From Liolophura sinensis (lineage: Eukaryota; Mollusca; Polyplacophora; Chitonida; Chitonidae): DNA of 64,000 nucleotides. Within the stretch, counting starts at the first letter, position 1; each line of letters opens with the position of its first letter. Shown piece after piece: positions 35,600-47,003 of the stretch. Location: contig NC_088306.1 in assembly GCF_032854445.1 (NCBI RefSeq), forward strand, positions 6,569,924 to 6,633,923, read 5' to 3'. The position numbers and the translations under genes were made by a program. A model generated the notes under the pieces. The model had not been told where the DNA came from and did not search any database. It saw only the letters and a program-made list of their open reading frames with translations.

Positions 35600-36025
35600 G
35601 GTATAAATCTGGAGGATACAAATGTCATATTACGTCTCAAAAGGTCACATAGGTGAGTAGTTTAAAGCCATTGACGGTTCACTCTAAAACTGTATCTGGA
35701 GGAAAAAAGTGTCATATTACGTCTCAGAAGGTCACATAGGTGAGTAGTTTAAAGGCCATTGAGGGTTCACTCTAAAATTGTATCTGGAGGATAAAAGTGT
35801 CATATTACGTCTCAAAATGTCACATAGGTGAGTGGTTTAAAGGTCATTGATGGTTCACTCTAAAACTGTATCTGGAGGAAAAAAGTGTCATATTACGTCT
35901 CAGAAGGTCACATAGGTGAGTAGTTTAAAGGCCATTGAGGGTTCACTCTAAAATTGTATCTGGAGGATAAAAGTGTCATATTACGTCTCAAAATGTCACA
36001 TAGGTGAGTAGTTTAAAACTGTATG
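35600..36025. repeat. 88-bp tandem repeat, about 4.7 units, with a 176-bp higher-order pattern
   Basis: GGAGGA starts units at 35611, 35698, 35786, 35874 and 35962. Each has GTGTCATATTACGTCTCA, GGTCACATAGGTGAGT and GGTTCACTCTAAAA. Units 2 and 4 are identical by eye (GGAAAAAAGTG...CTCAGAAGG). Units 3 and 5 agree with each other (GGATAAAAGTG...CTCAAAATG). Confidence 0.9.
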
Positions 36026-36389
36026 GATCTTTCAACTATTCCGCTTAATCAATATGTTCATAAATCTACCTGGCCAAGAAAGAACGCAAAACTAAAAATG
36101 TAAGTCTTTCATTTAAGAGCAAATAATCCCCATACGACACAAGTATGTTAATGTAATGACAGAGGAATAAGATACCAACTGGAAAAAAAAATTTGAATAT
36201 TTATCGATCGAAGTACCGTGTGAAGTCCTATTTACAGAAGTCATCACTGATGTTTGACGTTTGACACATTGAGTCTTGGTGATCCTGGAACTTTTTCAGT
36301 GATTTATACTGGAATGTTATCAAGTTATTCTTCTTGGTGGACTCAGGATATATATTTAATATTGTGCCTCGTGTACAGCCCGCTAATCA

Positions 36390-36438
36390 AACTCTTGAAC
36401 GACGTTAAACCCCAAGCACTCAATCACTCACTCAAACT
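36390..36438 (+). mobile_element. SINE-B-type tail fragment
   Basis: AACTCTTGAACGACGTTAAA and CCCCAAGCACTCAATCACTC match the end of family B. The sequence upstream does not match the SINE-B body. Confidence 0.6.
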
Positions 36439-36827
36439 TTTGACATAATCTGTTATATTTTACGAGCCAAAGATCTTAAAAGCATACCATACGGACCTCT
36501 GAAGTCTTTGTCATGGGTACCAAAGGTGGCTAGAAAAGCTTGAACAGATATCTGTGTTCATTCCCTGCGTCTCCATTGTGGATATTTACTCGCCATCCCC
36601 GCCAACGCATTCACCCTCACCCGCACAAACCAACCCCTGGCCCACCCCTCAACCGCTCGTATACATTACCACCAGAGTCGATCTGAAACATAACTGTTTC
36701 ATCATGTCTTCATGTTCCCCCAGCTTTTATGGCCCCTTTTTGATAACACGAGATCTTCTCTTACCGTCATATCTCTCCCTTCAGAGTGCTTATCAATGTT
36801 GTAGAGATCTTTTTCACCTACTAACTC

Positions 36828-36945
36828 CCCCCCCCCCAAGCTCTGCCCAGTTTCCTCCCACCACATTGCTAACCGCCGTCGTGTAAGTAAAATATTCTTG
36901 AGTACGTCGTAAAACACTAATCAATTAAATAAATAACTAATAAAT
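36828..36945 (+). mobile_element. SINE-A 3' half next to a poly-C run
   Basis: AGCTCTGCCCAGTTTCCTCC, then CGCCGTCGTGTAAGTAAAAT and the tail with ATTAAATAAATAA. It begins directly after a run of C residues. Confidence 0.8.
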
Positions 36946-36949
36946 AATT

Positions 36950-39780
36950 AACTTTTGTGTGCCTTGATATTTCGAACCCCAGAATATGTAACTGTTCGAA
37001 GAATCTGAGTGAACATCCTTGTGGTGGTCACCTGTCTTGTCCGCGTTGACATCGGCTTTTGTTCAGACCACACAACTGTTTACATAGCCTAGAAGGCATC
37101 CTGTTACACAGAGAGCCCACAACACCACATACTTCGTGAAAAATCCACACATGTTCACGATATTTTTTCATAAACTAAGAAAATGTTGTATAAGTATCTT
37201 AGTTCAGCTTTTATAGCAATTATTTATATCTTCACAGCAGTTCTTCTAAACAGCATTGCGTTTATAAGTCACTAGCTTCGCACTACGCGTAATTTTATTC
37301 CTACATCGACAGAGATTCTCCACTCTATAAGTGTTTATAGATTTGACTATTCCTTACGGCGATACTTATAATTTTTTCGCTTCTGAGAGGGAGGTCTGCT
37401 CTATGCGTAGAGGAAACCGGCTAACCTGGTGTAAAACATCGACCTATGGAAAATGGCTGACGGCCTTTCCCATGAGTGACAGGCAGACACGCACATTAAA
37501 CTGGTGGAAACGAGCAAACGTTAGACGGCGCAAGCGGCCTGTTATTGTCTCACAAGCAGGTAAATTAAGGATGTACAAATTGACTGTCCACAGCCGGGTT
37601 TAAACCCACACATAATTATATATTCTAATTAAATGTTGGTATATTGGTGGTACGATTGAGCAGTTCTGTGCACTTAAGAAAGTGAGCAAATAAGACATAC
37701 ATAGACTTCTTCTGCCAAGATCATATCTTAATCAGGAGTAGTTGCCACTGCAATATTTTTTGTCGGGCAGCAAACCACGCAGAATGTTAAAGATGTTATA
37801 ACATCATGGGTATCAAGTAAAATGCTAAAAGAGTACCAGACATGTCAAGGACATTTTAGTCCAGAACACTGATATTGTTGCCTGTCAAGCTCCAAGCGTG
37901 CATATAAAACGGAAGTCTAATAGGTCTACAGCGGCTTGAGCATTAACTGCTAGTAAACAGGAATGTGTTAGAAGTGTTTTGTCAATGAGTTACCATTTAG
38001 ACCAGATGCAATCAGAGCCAACAATGTGAACAGAATCGCTCGACACTGAATATTCGCCGTCATGAAAATGCCGCGGAAAGCTAAGGGTGACGAGTTACCC
38101 AGAATGAAACAGCCGTTTGTATGGAATATGACCGCTGACATTAAGGGCGACAGGCGGAAAGAATAACTCCTGGACATCCTGCAAATTTTTGAATAGATTA
38201 CAAAGATACATTGTACTTCTAGAGGTGCACACTCTAAGAGGCAAAGAAGTGTGCGGATTTTATCGCATTTGAAGGGGTGGAAACACATCAGCATTCTCAA
38301 CGCTCTGAAATTTTTTTTACAGCAAACATTTTCCTGAAGAAGATATGACTATCCCACGTGCAACGGATTTTAGATAAGCAGGCGTGTATATGTTGCATGA
38401 AAGATGTTCAAGAGATTTAAATTGGATCTGGTTTAAAGCTGTATATATAAAATATAAAAGCACTGAAAGAATGGGTTGTTTTCTTGTCCGAATGCCTCCA
38501 GAAGATCCTACCTGAATAGTCTACGCACATCGAGGCCGAACAATGAGCGAATACCCCAGCTATCATACACCGACCCTAACCCATTGCCAACTGCCATCCT
38601 GACGAGATCGTACACCCATGGTGGGCCCATCATGGGCGTATCATCCTGCCATCCTCCTCAGAATTTGCTACTATTCATGCTGCGTTTATTACGAATTCAT
38701 TTACGATAAATCTGTCCTATCCTCGTTAATGCTCCTTTTCGACAATTTCCCGCATTATTCGGGTCTCTAGCACCAGTGTTTTTTTTTTTTTATTCTGTTG
38801 GAGACTATTACGCGACTGACATAGACGACTGGTGCTGAGACGAAATCATTAGCTGCAGTAAATAGTCTGCAGACATCTAAATAGCTACATTGTTGTAGAA
38901 ATTTTAACGCTGACCCGCCATGGTGGCGCCATAATACGTGAATCCTGATGAAACATGAGCCGACTATGACGGGCTATGGCTCCGAACGTGGAGCTATGTT
39001 GGACGTAGGATATTGGACTGTCCTGACAAAGCCGTGTTGTCTACAGGCTGCTCAAAAGCAAAATCAACGCAGAAAGCATACCAGATAATATAGCCTCATG
39101 GAATGATGTGTAGAAGCTGTCAACTGTCGTGTGGTCATGACATAGGGAGCTTGTACGTTGCTACCCTTTAAGCACTTTATTTATATACAGCATAAAACCC
39201 TAATAAACGTCGGCACTAATGTATAAACTGTTAACCCATAATGTTGACAAGAGTGTCATACTTGGCATCGCTCACTACATGTTTGATGCGGTCTGTTGTA
39301 TTGGAAAATATAATCCTCGTCCAATACAACACAGGGAGACACAAATGGTTTCCTGTGAAATCTGGCAATTGGATGAAATCTAGAAGACGAAATAGACATT
39401 TTATACTGGCCATCAATCATAATATGTGTTTGAGGGATCGATACTCGATAATCGGTGAGCTGTCTTTCTTTTAGATACGATGATTGTGGTTTGTTTGAGA
39501 ACACAAGACTGTAATGTTCTTACAAACGTATGCTACACGACAATCTTTTTATAGGCAGCATTTCAAAGACAAACGATGAAACCATTAACCAGTTAGAATC
39601 ATGCTAATAGCATGAGAGATTCCAGAGCGAACAATGGTTGATGAGTGTTAGACATCGTTTGTTTAGCTTCCTGGGGGAAACACAGGGACTGCCCGGTGGT
39701 ATATCGATATGACACGTAATGGGCACACATTTGGTGTTACTTACTGCCAGACCAACAAAGTCTCCTCCATGGAAGAGCGT
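36950..39780. other. No recognised feature
   Basis: Longest stretch without an assigned repeat. Several 60-110 codon frames, none with recognisable motifs or convincing splice context. Confidence 0.5.
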
Positions 39781-39782
39781 AT

Positions 39783-40195
39783 TTATGCCTTAAAACAGAC
39801 AAACCTATACCAGTCGTCCTTCAACCGTAAAATCGACCTTCGCGAGGCCAACTGCTAAAACGACATTTAACACACACACCCGCAGAACGAAGTATATAAA
39901 GTTCGAAATTATAGGACAGAATAAAGAGAGAGAGTTTTAATGATGTTGGAAAGATTCGTGGAATGTTCCAAGGGCATCAGTGAAATCAATGTACAAATAT
40001 TGTGCCATATTAGTACATAAGTTGTCAATAATTAAAATACTTGTCTCACATGTGGCTTTAATGCAACTGCTTATATATATCCATCGTGGTGATCTAATTT
40101 CACACGATGAATTACAGTGGTTAAGCGGAATTAGACACCATCTTGAAGCAAAGCGCTTCTGGGAGCTCTGTTATTTACTTAACAACAGAGTTATA
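39783..40195 (+). repeat. Family D, first copy of a tandem pair
   Basis: AAAACAGACAAACCTATACC, GTCCTTCAACCG, a TATA-like GTATATAAAG at 39892-39901, TTTTAATGATGTTGGAAAG, then AAGTTGTCAATAATTAAAAT and the CTTTAATGCAACTGCTTATA block. The end reads TAAGCGGAATTAGACACCAT. Confidence 0.7.
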
Positions 40196-40204
40196 CGGTG
40201 TAGC

Positions 40205-40650
40205 GAGCACCTGTGAAATCTATGGTCCCAAACAGACATTCATATACCAGCCGTCAACCAGTAAAAACGGGATTCCACGCCAATAATCGCAAGGCTAATT
40301 CCCAAAAAAGAATTATAATACAAACCAACAAAGGAATAAGAAAGTATTCAAAGTAAGACATTAGGATAAAATCATACAAAGAGGAACAGTCAACAGGTTT
40401 TAGTGATGTTGGAAAGGCGCAAGGTATGTTCTAGTCAACTGAGTAAAATCAGTGTAAGTCAGTGTAGCATGCTAGAACATAAGTTCAAAATATGTATCTC
40501 AGTTGCGCTTTGATTGCAACTGTTCATGTGTGCAACGTTGCGATCTAATTCAACATGATGAAATACATACATCCTCTAGCTCTGGATTAGACGGAATTAG
40601 ATATAATCATGAAGCAGAGCCCCAGAGATCCTGGACGCTCTGGAACTAAT
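40205..40650 (+). repeat. Family D, second copy of a tandem pair
   Basis: Head-to-tail with the preceding copy, about 436 bp apart. AACAGACATTCATATACCAG, CAATAATCGCAAGGC and GAACAGTCAACAGG are kept. GGCGCAAG|GTATGT (40423/40424) retains the donor-like motif; the TATA box is mutated. The end reads AGACGGAATTAGATATAATC. Confidence 0.72.
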
Positions 40651-40654
40651 TCTG

Positions 40655-41270
40655 TCAGGGTTTTATTACGATTAACCATGCATATACTTAAAAAGTCGCA
40701 ACGTACACCACACTAGCGCCATAAAGTCTAGTAGCATCAGTTGACAAGTTGTTAAACACTAGACAAGTGAAGCTTTGTGACAAGCGGTAGTGGCCACAGG
40801 AAGAAATTGTGCACCTAATTTTGACAAGTCAGTGAAAACCCTTGTTTTCTGTCGTTTAGCAAAACAATCACGTCTGAAAATGTCTATCTATTCTGCTAGA
40901 TAGTTATTATCAAAACTGTATGCACACTCTGATAATCTGGATAAAGTTTGAACTATATGGGTAGGTTGTTGTTGCCAGAAGTAAACATTGAGCAAGATAT
41001 TTTAACTAACATATTTCTTCATTTAAACGCACGTGTCAAGATAAATGTGTGTTACATCATATAAACATGTATAAATCTGGGTTTAATGGTTTTACACAAA
41101 ATATGGACCTGTTTCACAAGAGTCCAAAAATTCCTTGGAATAGTCTTGCATGAAGGTTATACACTATTTATAATGATCATGATAATGATCAATTCAGTGA
41201 TTTGTTGGTCTTTATGTAGTGATATGCAAAGTTGTGCCAAAACTACTGATTGTATTCCTGCGTAAACCAG
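40655..41270. other. No recognised feature
   Basis: Between the tandem family D pair and a family C copy; nothing identifiable. Confidence 0.5.
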
Positions 41271-41274
41271 GATG

Positions 41275-41630
41275 TTGCTGGTCGACTAAGGACCCCCGTG
41301 GCCTGGTTCCTTTGCATTGTTTTAATGGGCTTGTATGTTAAATGTGATGACATCACAGTATTTTGAGTAATTCTAGATCAGTGACGCCTAATAAATTGCA
41401 ATTAACATCACTGCATATTTTTTTACGTAATTCTGCTTAAACCATGATACTAAGGGACGTGTAAATTGCTACTATTTATGCATTTACATGAACAGTTAGA
41501 ATCAACCCATAACTGACATAAATTGACAACAGGTCGTATTTCACCTGTGTCGTTTGACCATGTGTAGGGTATAACACTGTCGTCTCTGCTCTGGTCTTAC
41601 CCTGTATGCTATACGTCTTAATTATATTTA
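41275..41630 (+). repeat. Interspersed repeat family C, long copy
   Basis: It begins near CAGGATGTTGCTGGTCGACT and CCCGTGGCCTGGTTCCTTTG. It continues with TTAAATGTGATGACATCACA, TTCTAGATCAGTGACGCCTA, TTTACATGAACAGTTAGAAT and AGGTCGTATTTCACCTGTGT. The end is GCTGTACGTC... near 41610. Confidence 0.7.
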
Positions 41631-41643
41631 TATGCCTATTTAA

Positions 41644-41864
41644 GTGGTGTTTTACGCCGTACTCAAAACTATTTCACTCATGCGACACCGGCCATCAATA
41701 TGTTGGGATGTAATTGTACACAAGCCTACGGCCATCAGCCCGAAGATCAGCCCGAAGGAGAAACCAGCATGAACGAGGTCTAACCTAACAGCGACCACAT
41801 CGTTTAGAGGTTCCTGGCAATTGAGTTGGGCTAGCACGCTAAACGGTAGACCCACAAGGCCCCC
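41644..41864 (-). mobile_element. SINE-A copy, diverged
   Basis: The minus-strand tail GGTGTTTTACGCCGTACTCA is well kept; the core is scrambled; the head ends in CACAAGGCCCCC. It lies directly after a family C repeat. Confidence 0.75.
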
Positions 41865-42076
41865 GGATTGATGGAATGAATGTATACATTTATATTTGCG
41901 TAAGGCATTTTGGGAAAAATCACCTGTTCAGTTGGGCTGATACAATAGCAGAATTAGTAGCTATTATGGCTAAGATCAGGACAAAACTATGTGCTGGTCA
42001 GAATTTAGGACAGACTAGTGGGCATACATGTAGGAAAGATGATTGATTTATTGCATAAGAACGACCTGAGATTAAA

Positions 42077-42313
42077 TTTATTTATTTATTTGATTGGTGT
42101 TTTAAGCCGTACTTAAGAATATTTCACTTATTCGACGGCGGCCAGCATTATGTGGGAGGAAACCGGGAAGAGCCCGGCGGAAACCCACGACCATCCGCAG
42201 GTTGCTGACAGACTTTCCAATGTACGGCCGGAGAGGAAGTCAGCACGAACTGGACTTGAAACTCACAGCGACCGCATTGGTGAGAGGCTCCTGGGTCATT
42301 ACGCTGCGCTAGC
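42077..42313 (-). mobile_element. SINE-A, 5'-truncated, with TSD
   Basis: Tail, core and body are complete but the tRNA-like head is missing. Flanks CGACCTGAGATTAAA (42062-42076) and CGACCTGTGATTAAA (42314-42328) form a 15-bp TSD with one mismatch, so the truncation arose at insertion. Confidence 0.92.
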
Positions 42314-42337
42314 CGACCTGTGATTAAAGACTTCAAG

Positions 42338-42432
42338 TTGATAGATATGTACCAACTGACCACCATGCTAGTATAAAAGTTGCTGATAATAAAAAATTTT
42401 GTATCTCAGTTCCTCTTTGATTGAAATTGTTC
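42338..42432 (+). repeat. Family D, internal fragment
   Basis: TGTACCAACTGACCACCATG, GTTGCTGATAATAAAAAATT, TGTATCTCAGTTCCTCTTTG and TTGAAATTGTTCATA match the third quarter of the family. A truncated SINE-A was inserted just upstream. Confidence 0.55.
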
Positions 42433-43015
42433 ATATATCCACAGTTAAACGGAACAATGGAGACGCAAATTTCAACAGACCCAGCCCAAAACAAAACGAG
42501 CTAGCCTTGACTATTGTCAAGGGTCCTGCCATCTCTAAGCAAAGTGTGCAGGAAAAGATGGGCAAATTCTACCTACAGCATGTGCGGCAAAGTGCAGAGA
42601 AGCTGAAAAACATCGAAATATTAAGTAGACAGCAGTCAAAATGAACCGTTTGGAAATTAGAAGGAAAGCAACGCCTTACAATATTACACTTTGGGTTGTA
42701 GCGAAAAGGAAACTATCTGTCCCCTTTACTCCATTTTGTTACTAGTGTTATTTTTTACGGTACCGTATTTCTTAAGGCAAGAAGTACACGTTTTGTCAAA
42801 AAGATGTGTCCGTTGAGGAATATATCACATGGAAACCCGGGCATGGGAAGTTACTGTGGATAAGATTGGACTAGTCCTAAATTGAGATTTCCCCATATGG
42901 AAAAATTTCATAACATTTGGCAGGGCAAACAGAATTGACTACATGCACTTGCTTCTCAGGAGGTGAAAAATGTCCTTCAGTCCAAAGCAGTCACTTCAAG
43001 CAGCTAAAATAATAC
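42433..43015 (+). other. Short unassigned open frame next to the RT fragment
   Basis: The 42399-42644 frame contains a lysine- and glutamine-rich stretch (KQSVQEKMGKFYLQHVRQSA) that looks more protein-like than most short frames here. It begins inside a family D fragment and ends 0.4 kb before the RT remnant. It could be retroelement-derived. I do not recognise it. Confidence 0.25.
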
Positions 43016-43019
43016 CCGC

Positions 43020-43680
43020 CTACAGAATAAGGACATCTTTTCATGGATTTCCTCACTCTATGCTGCCAATCCTCACACAGATTTAATTGATAGAATTCCA
43101 TCACTAATTAAATTGGTGTTTGATAAAACTGGTCACATAAATGTCATAGTCAAAAAAGCCTTCAGTTCCACTACATGCATGAGTTACCATTCCTGGGATA
43201 TTTTGTTGTTTAACAGTTTGCTTGAGTTTCTCAATAACACGATCTACGTGAAAATCTGAGAAAACATATATCAAGGAGGTATTGCGATGTATACCAAATG
43301 TTTCTCTCTATTGGCCGACCTATACTTGTCATTATATAAATACGACTTAATGCGAAAATTATCAGGGACCAATCCTCACCAGGCCTGATTTTTCTCATTC
43401 ACTATACGCTGTTCTGATGATCTGCTGACTTTAAACATTCCACATATAGCAAAAACTGTGAAGATATTAAAAGAAACACAAAGGAAAACACATAAAGATA
43501 AAGGAAACCACTTACTCTCCACATGCTACATCAAGACGAAAACGGTGTCCTCTCTTTACGGCAAGTGGGATAGTTTCAATTTTGACATTGTAAATTATCC
43601 TTACTTGGACAGCAGTACGCCGAAGGGTCATGTTCGTGTCTGGCCTTGTAGGATTTGTTTGATCATGCTTGTTGTATGAT
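43020..43680 (+). pseudogene. Reverse transcriptase fragment of a separate retroelement family
   Basis: A single broken frame reads LLEFLNNTIYVKI, then GGIAMYTKCFSLLADLYLSLYKYDLMRKL, then FFSFTIRCSDDLLTLNI (SDD at the RT catalytic YxDD position), then KWDSFNFDIVNYPYLDSSTPKGH. I recognise this as the invertebrate RT type whose intact form has GIPMGTNCAPLLADL, RYIDDLL and FNFxIVNFPYLxSNIP blocks. The class, Penelope-like or unclassified, is uncertain. The catalytic box is changed and stops are present, so it is dead. Confidence 0.6.
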
Positions 43681-43888
43681 GACATCAACCAACGTCAAGT
43701 TATTACTTCAAAAACTAGTGTGTCAAGGTTATTCAATCAAAAGCGCTCACTCCATGTTTCTTAAATTTTACAACGAATACAATTCTTTTCTAAGTAAATA
43801 TGGTGAGAGCGTCCAGACTCTCTAGCGTTCTGCTTTATGATTATGCCTAATTCCCCAAAACGGAGGACTAAGGGATCTATATTCATCC

Positions 43889-43958
43889 TGTTGATTGATT
43901 GCTTGATTAGTGTTTATCGCCCTACTTAGCAATATTTCAGCCATGTGACGGCGGCAGA
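43889..43958 (-). repeat. LINE 3' terminal tail homologous to both SINE tails
   Basis: Read on the minus strand: CTGCCGCCGTCACATGGCTG, then AAATATTGCTAAGTAGGGCG, then ATAAACACTAATCA and a (ATCA)n-like end. The SINE-A tail (CCGCCGTCGTATAAGTGAAA, ATATTCTTGAGTACGGCG, TAAAACACCAATCA) and SINE-B tail (CGTCGTCATATGACTGAAAA, ATTGTTAAGTACCACG, TTAAACCCCAAGCA) align along its length. It could instead be a fragment of a third SINE next to the LINE, but the order RNase H, C-terminus, 3'UTR, tail fits a LINE end. Confidence 0.6.
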
Positions 43959-44299
43959 CAAATCCAAATACACTTGAAACTTCAAAATATGTAAGCAAAA
44001 ACCCAACCCTATCGAAACATTTTCAAAACATGAGTAAAACCATTTCAACGCCCCTACACATCAAAAAACCCAAAACACAAACATTTAAACATACAACTAA
44101 AACATTATCGAATTATCAAAATTTAATAACAGTAAAAACTTTACATTGCTTTCAAAAGGCCGGTGGCCGATAAATAATTTATAATTTTATCCCCGTCGAC
44201 TCAATTAAAGATATCTGAGAAAGAACTGATTGTGTAAAACTTATCTCTGACGAATTTAAAATCCACACAGTGAAATGTTTGACTGAATATGTTTGACTC

Positions 44300-44960
44300 T
44301 GAGTCGACAATCACAGGTGACACAAATCGACGGGTCAGCGCCCGCCAGCAAATAGCTATGGATCTACCGCGTGTGGCCGATCCTATTCCGCCTCAGTATT
44401 GTCTGTCTGAAGCGGTGACAAACGCGCAGGTTGGACCGACCAAAACTCTACCTGTAAAGTTTGTTGCTTTTCTCTCCAGCCCAAAGGGACTGGAACAGAT
44501 AATTTACAGATTTCAGAATGACCGATCTAAAGTCTGTATGTCGGACTGAAATATCGATTGGAGGACGTTATAGAGCTGATTTAGCAGCAGTATCAGCTGC
44601 CGAGTTTCCAGGTATTCCGGCATGATCCGGCACGCTCCGCTAAAATGCCTACGATCAGAAGATTGGAAGAGTCCCGACTCTGGATTGCTTGACGACAAGA
44701 CAAGTAGTCGGAACAGCTCAGAATCCCTTTACCTTAAGTGAGGAAGAGATCGGAGAGCAGTAAGAGCTGCTTTTGCTTCAGTAGTAAAAACTGAGCAACA
44801 GTTTGGTAGATGAGATGAGATAATAAATGGCCCAGATACGCTGGCAAAAGCAACTCTATCAGCATCCTTGCAACCATTGGTACAAATTGGATAATGAGAA
44901 CTGTATTTAGATTTTCAAATACAAAACGTTTGCCGATAGGTTAGATCGTTTGTGACAGCC
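44300..44960 (-). pseudogene. LINE ORF2, RNase H domain and C-terminus, broken
   Basis: Minus-strand frames give VAFASVSGPFIISSHLP, then TEAKAALTALRSLPHL (44790-44730; an RNase H glutamate block), SSNPESGLFQSSD and ACRIMPEYLETRQL. A C-terminal stretch reads RRNRIGHTRSI (about 44370) with remnants of a cysteine/histidine region. This domain order after RT is typical of I-group LINEs. Frameshifts separate the blocks. Confidence 0.6.
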
Positions 44961-45229
44961 TTTTTCAAAGAAGATAAGCATGTACCCAATCTGTCGTAGG
45001 ATGAAGCGGAGAGGGGGGGGGGGGGCGGCAATAAAAGAGTTGGAGCAACCAAGCCCAAATTGATGTCAGCCCCCACAACACATTGGTTAATGCCAATACT
45101 CAATGAGAGAACTAGGCTTGGCTTCAGAGCAAACACGTCAGCACAAAATGGCTGAAAAACAATCAAAAGCAGGGTTTGATCGGCTGGGTTTAAGCTTTGC
45201 CGTACACTGGAGTGATAAATTGATACGTC

Positions 45230-46400
45230 TGAGCCTCAGCGGTGGTGCGTTGGCTTCGACAGCTTCCTACAGGTCACCTGATCTCCTCCCCATTTGGGGT
45301 TAGCAACAACCATCCAAATATCCAGAGCTTTTACACAGCGTACTTTAAGACTTTTGATATGAGCAGAAAAAGTAAGGTGGCTATCAGAAATGACACCTGC
45401 AAATTTTGGCTCTGGTACAACTTTAATTGGGGTACCATCCAAAGTTAAAGCAGGATCATTATGATGGAAATACTTGCGACAGAAGTGAACACAGTGTGTC
45501 GTGGACAACTTTCCAAGGCCCAAGCATGAATTTTATTAAGGCAAAGCTGCACCCATCTCTCGATAGTGTGCCTACTTTTATCACTGCAGTTCTTTATCTA
45601 CAAATAATGAATGACTGAATGATTTTGGCTTAATTATCTACAAATAAAGAACCAGTTATATGTTCAGTTAAAATTTTGCCAAGCTGTTTGTTCTAAGGAT
45701 AAAAAGTGTTAGATAAAATGCTACCCTGAGGAACGCACTGATCTTTGTCAAAGAAGTCGGATAGGGTTGTTTCCAACCGAACCTGGAAATGACGACTGCG
45801 TAAAAATTAAGAGATCAAATCTGGAAGACGGCCTCGAAGTCCGAAGCCATGAAGATCTTTTAAAATCCCATACTTTCTAGTTGTATCGTAAGCCTTTTCT
45901 AAGTCAAAGAAGACTGATACAAGCGCATTTTTATATAAACGTTTCCGGCGAAAACCACGCTGGATTTCAACAATGAGATCATTTTTCTCCAGGAACCAGA
46001 CAAGTCGGTCACTCTTTCCATTGTTTTACACACACATCTGAATAGAGAGATAGGACGATAGTTGGATACAACATAAGCATGTTTTCCAGGTTTTGGAATG
46101 AGAACAACAGAGGCATTATTCCAAGATTCAGGGAATTCTCCAGATATCCAGATGCTGTTGCATATCTGGAGAAGGACACCCAGAAAGGAATCTGGGAGAT
46201 GACGCAAAAAATTGCAATAAATATTACGTGGTCCAAGAGTCGTGTGACTTTTACAGGGACGCACAGAGTTCAGTAATATAATATAGAGCATTGTAAGACT
46301 TACTGACCCTTCTGGACTGAAAAATCAATTCAAGCAAGTAGTTGGATGAGGAAGAGTAATGTGCGAAAGAAACACTCAACTTGTTAGCTATGTCAGATCT
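45230..46400 (-). pseudogene. LINE ORF2, reverse transcriptase portion, broken
   Basis: Minus-strand segments in order: LLQICNSIWISGEFPESWN, VVLIPKPGK and SNYRPISL (46200-46040); EKAYDTTRKYGILKDLHGFGL (about 45900-45830); CVPQGSILS (about 45750); FVDN at 45644-45633; then HCVHFCRKYFHHNDPALTLD and LTFSAHIKSLKVRCVKALDI (45500-45320). These are the fingers, palm and thumb blocks of a LINE RT. The catalytic FVDD motif reads FVDN followed by a stop, and a short local duplication of ATTTGTAGATAA lies beside it. The enzyme cannot be active. Confidence 0.8.
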
Positions 46401-46731
46401 TTCCGTCAATAAATTATTACCATCTGTCAGATGGTGGACAGTAGAAGTGGATCACTTGACTTTAATATGCTGAATCATACTTCATACCTTAGACATGGGG
46501 GTCCGGGAATTCATTTTTGAAAGGTAATGTTTCAATAACTTACGGTTGGACTGCTTACATGTCCTACGGGCTTGAGCTAGAGTCTTTTAACATTGAAATT
46601 ATCAGGTGTCGGACGCCGACGGGAAATACGTTCCATCCGTTTCCTAAAACGTCGAGCCCACTTGCAATCATCAGTAAACCACGGCCTTTTAATGAACTGT
46701 AGAGGATTGAAGAAGGCACTCTTTAGCGAAG

Positions 46732-47003
46732 GCTCAGTCGGTTAGCACGCTAGCGCAGAGTAGTGACCCAGAAGCTTCTCACCAATGCGGTCGCTTTGAG
46801 TTCAAGACCAGCTTATGCTGGCTTCCTTTCCGGCCGTACGTGGGTAGGTCTGGCAGCAACCTGCGGATGGTTTTGGGTTTCCCCCGGGCTCTGCCCGGTT
46901 TCCACCCACCATAATGCTGGCCGCCGTCGTATAAGTGAAATATTCTTGAGTACGGCGTAAAACAACAATAAAAAAATAACTAAAAAAAAAATAAAAAAAA
47001 AAA
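46732..47003 (+). mobile_element. SINE-A, full length, inserted in the LINE
   Basis: The body runs from the tRNA-like head (GGCTCAGTCGGTTAGCACGC) through the GGGCTCTGCCCGG core to the ATTCTTGAGTACGGCGTAAA tail and an A-rich end. It is flanked by a 12-bp target-site duplication, TCTTTAGCGAAG, at 46720-46731 and 47004-47015. It interrupts the endonuclease-RT region of the older LINE. Confidence 0.9.

Noticed and set aside
35600-36025. CRISPR-like array
   Set aside because: Units are contiguous 88-bp repeats without variable spacers, in a eukaryotic context.
44289-44549. Plus-strand 86-codon frame
   Set aside because: It lies antisense to the C-terminal and RNase H part of the LINE, whose minus-strand translation is the recognisable one.
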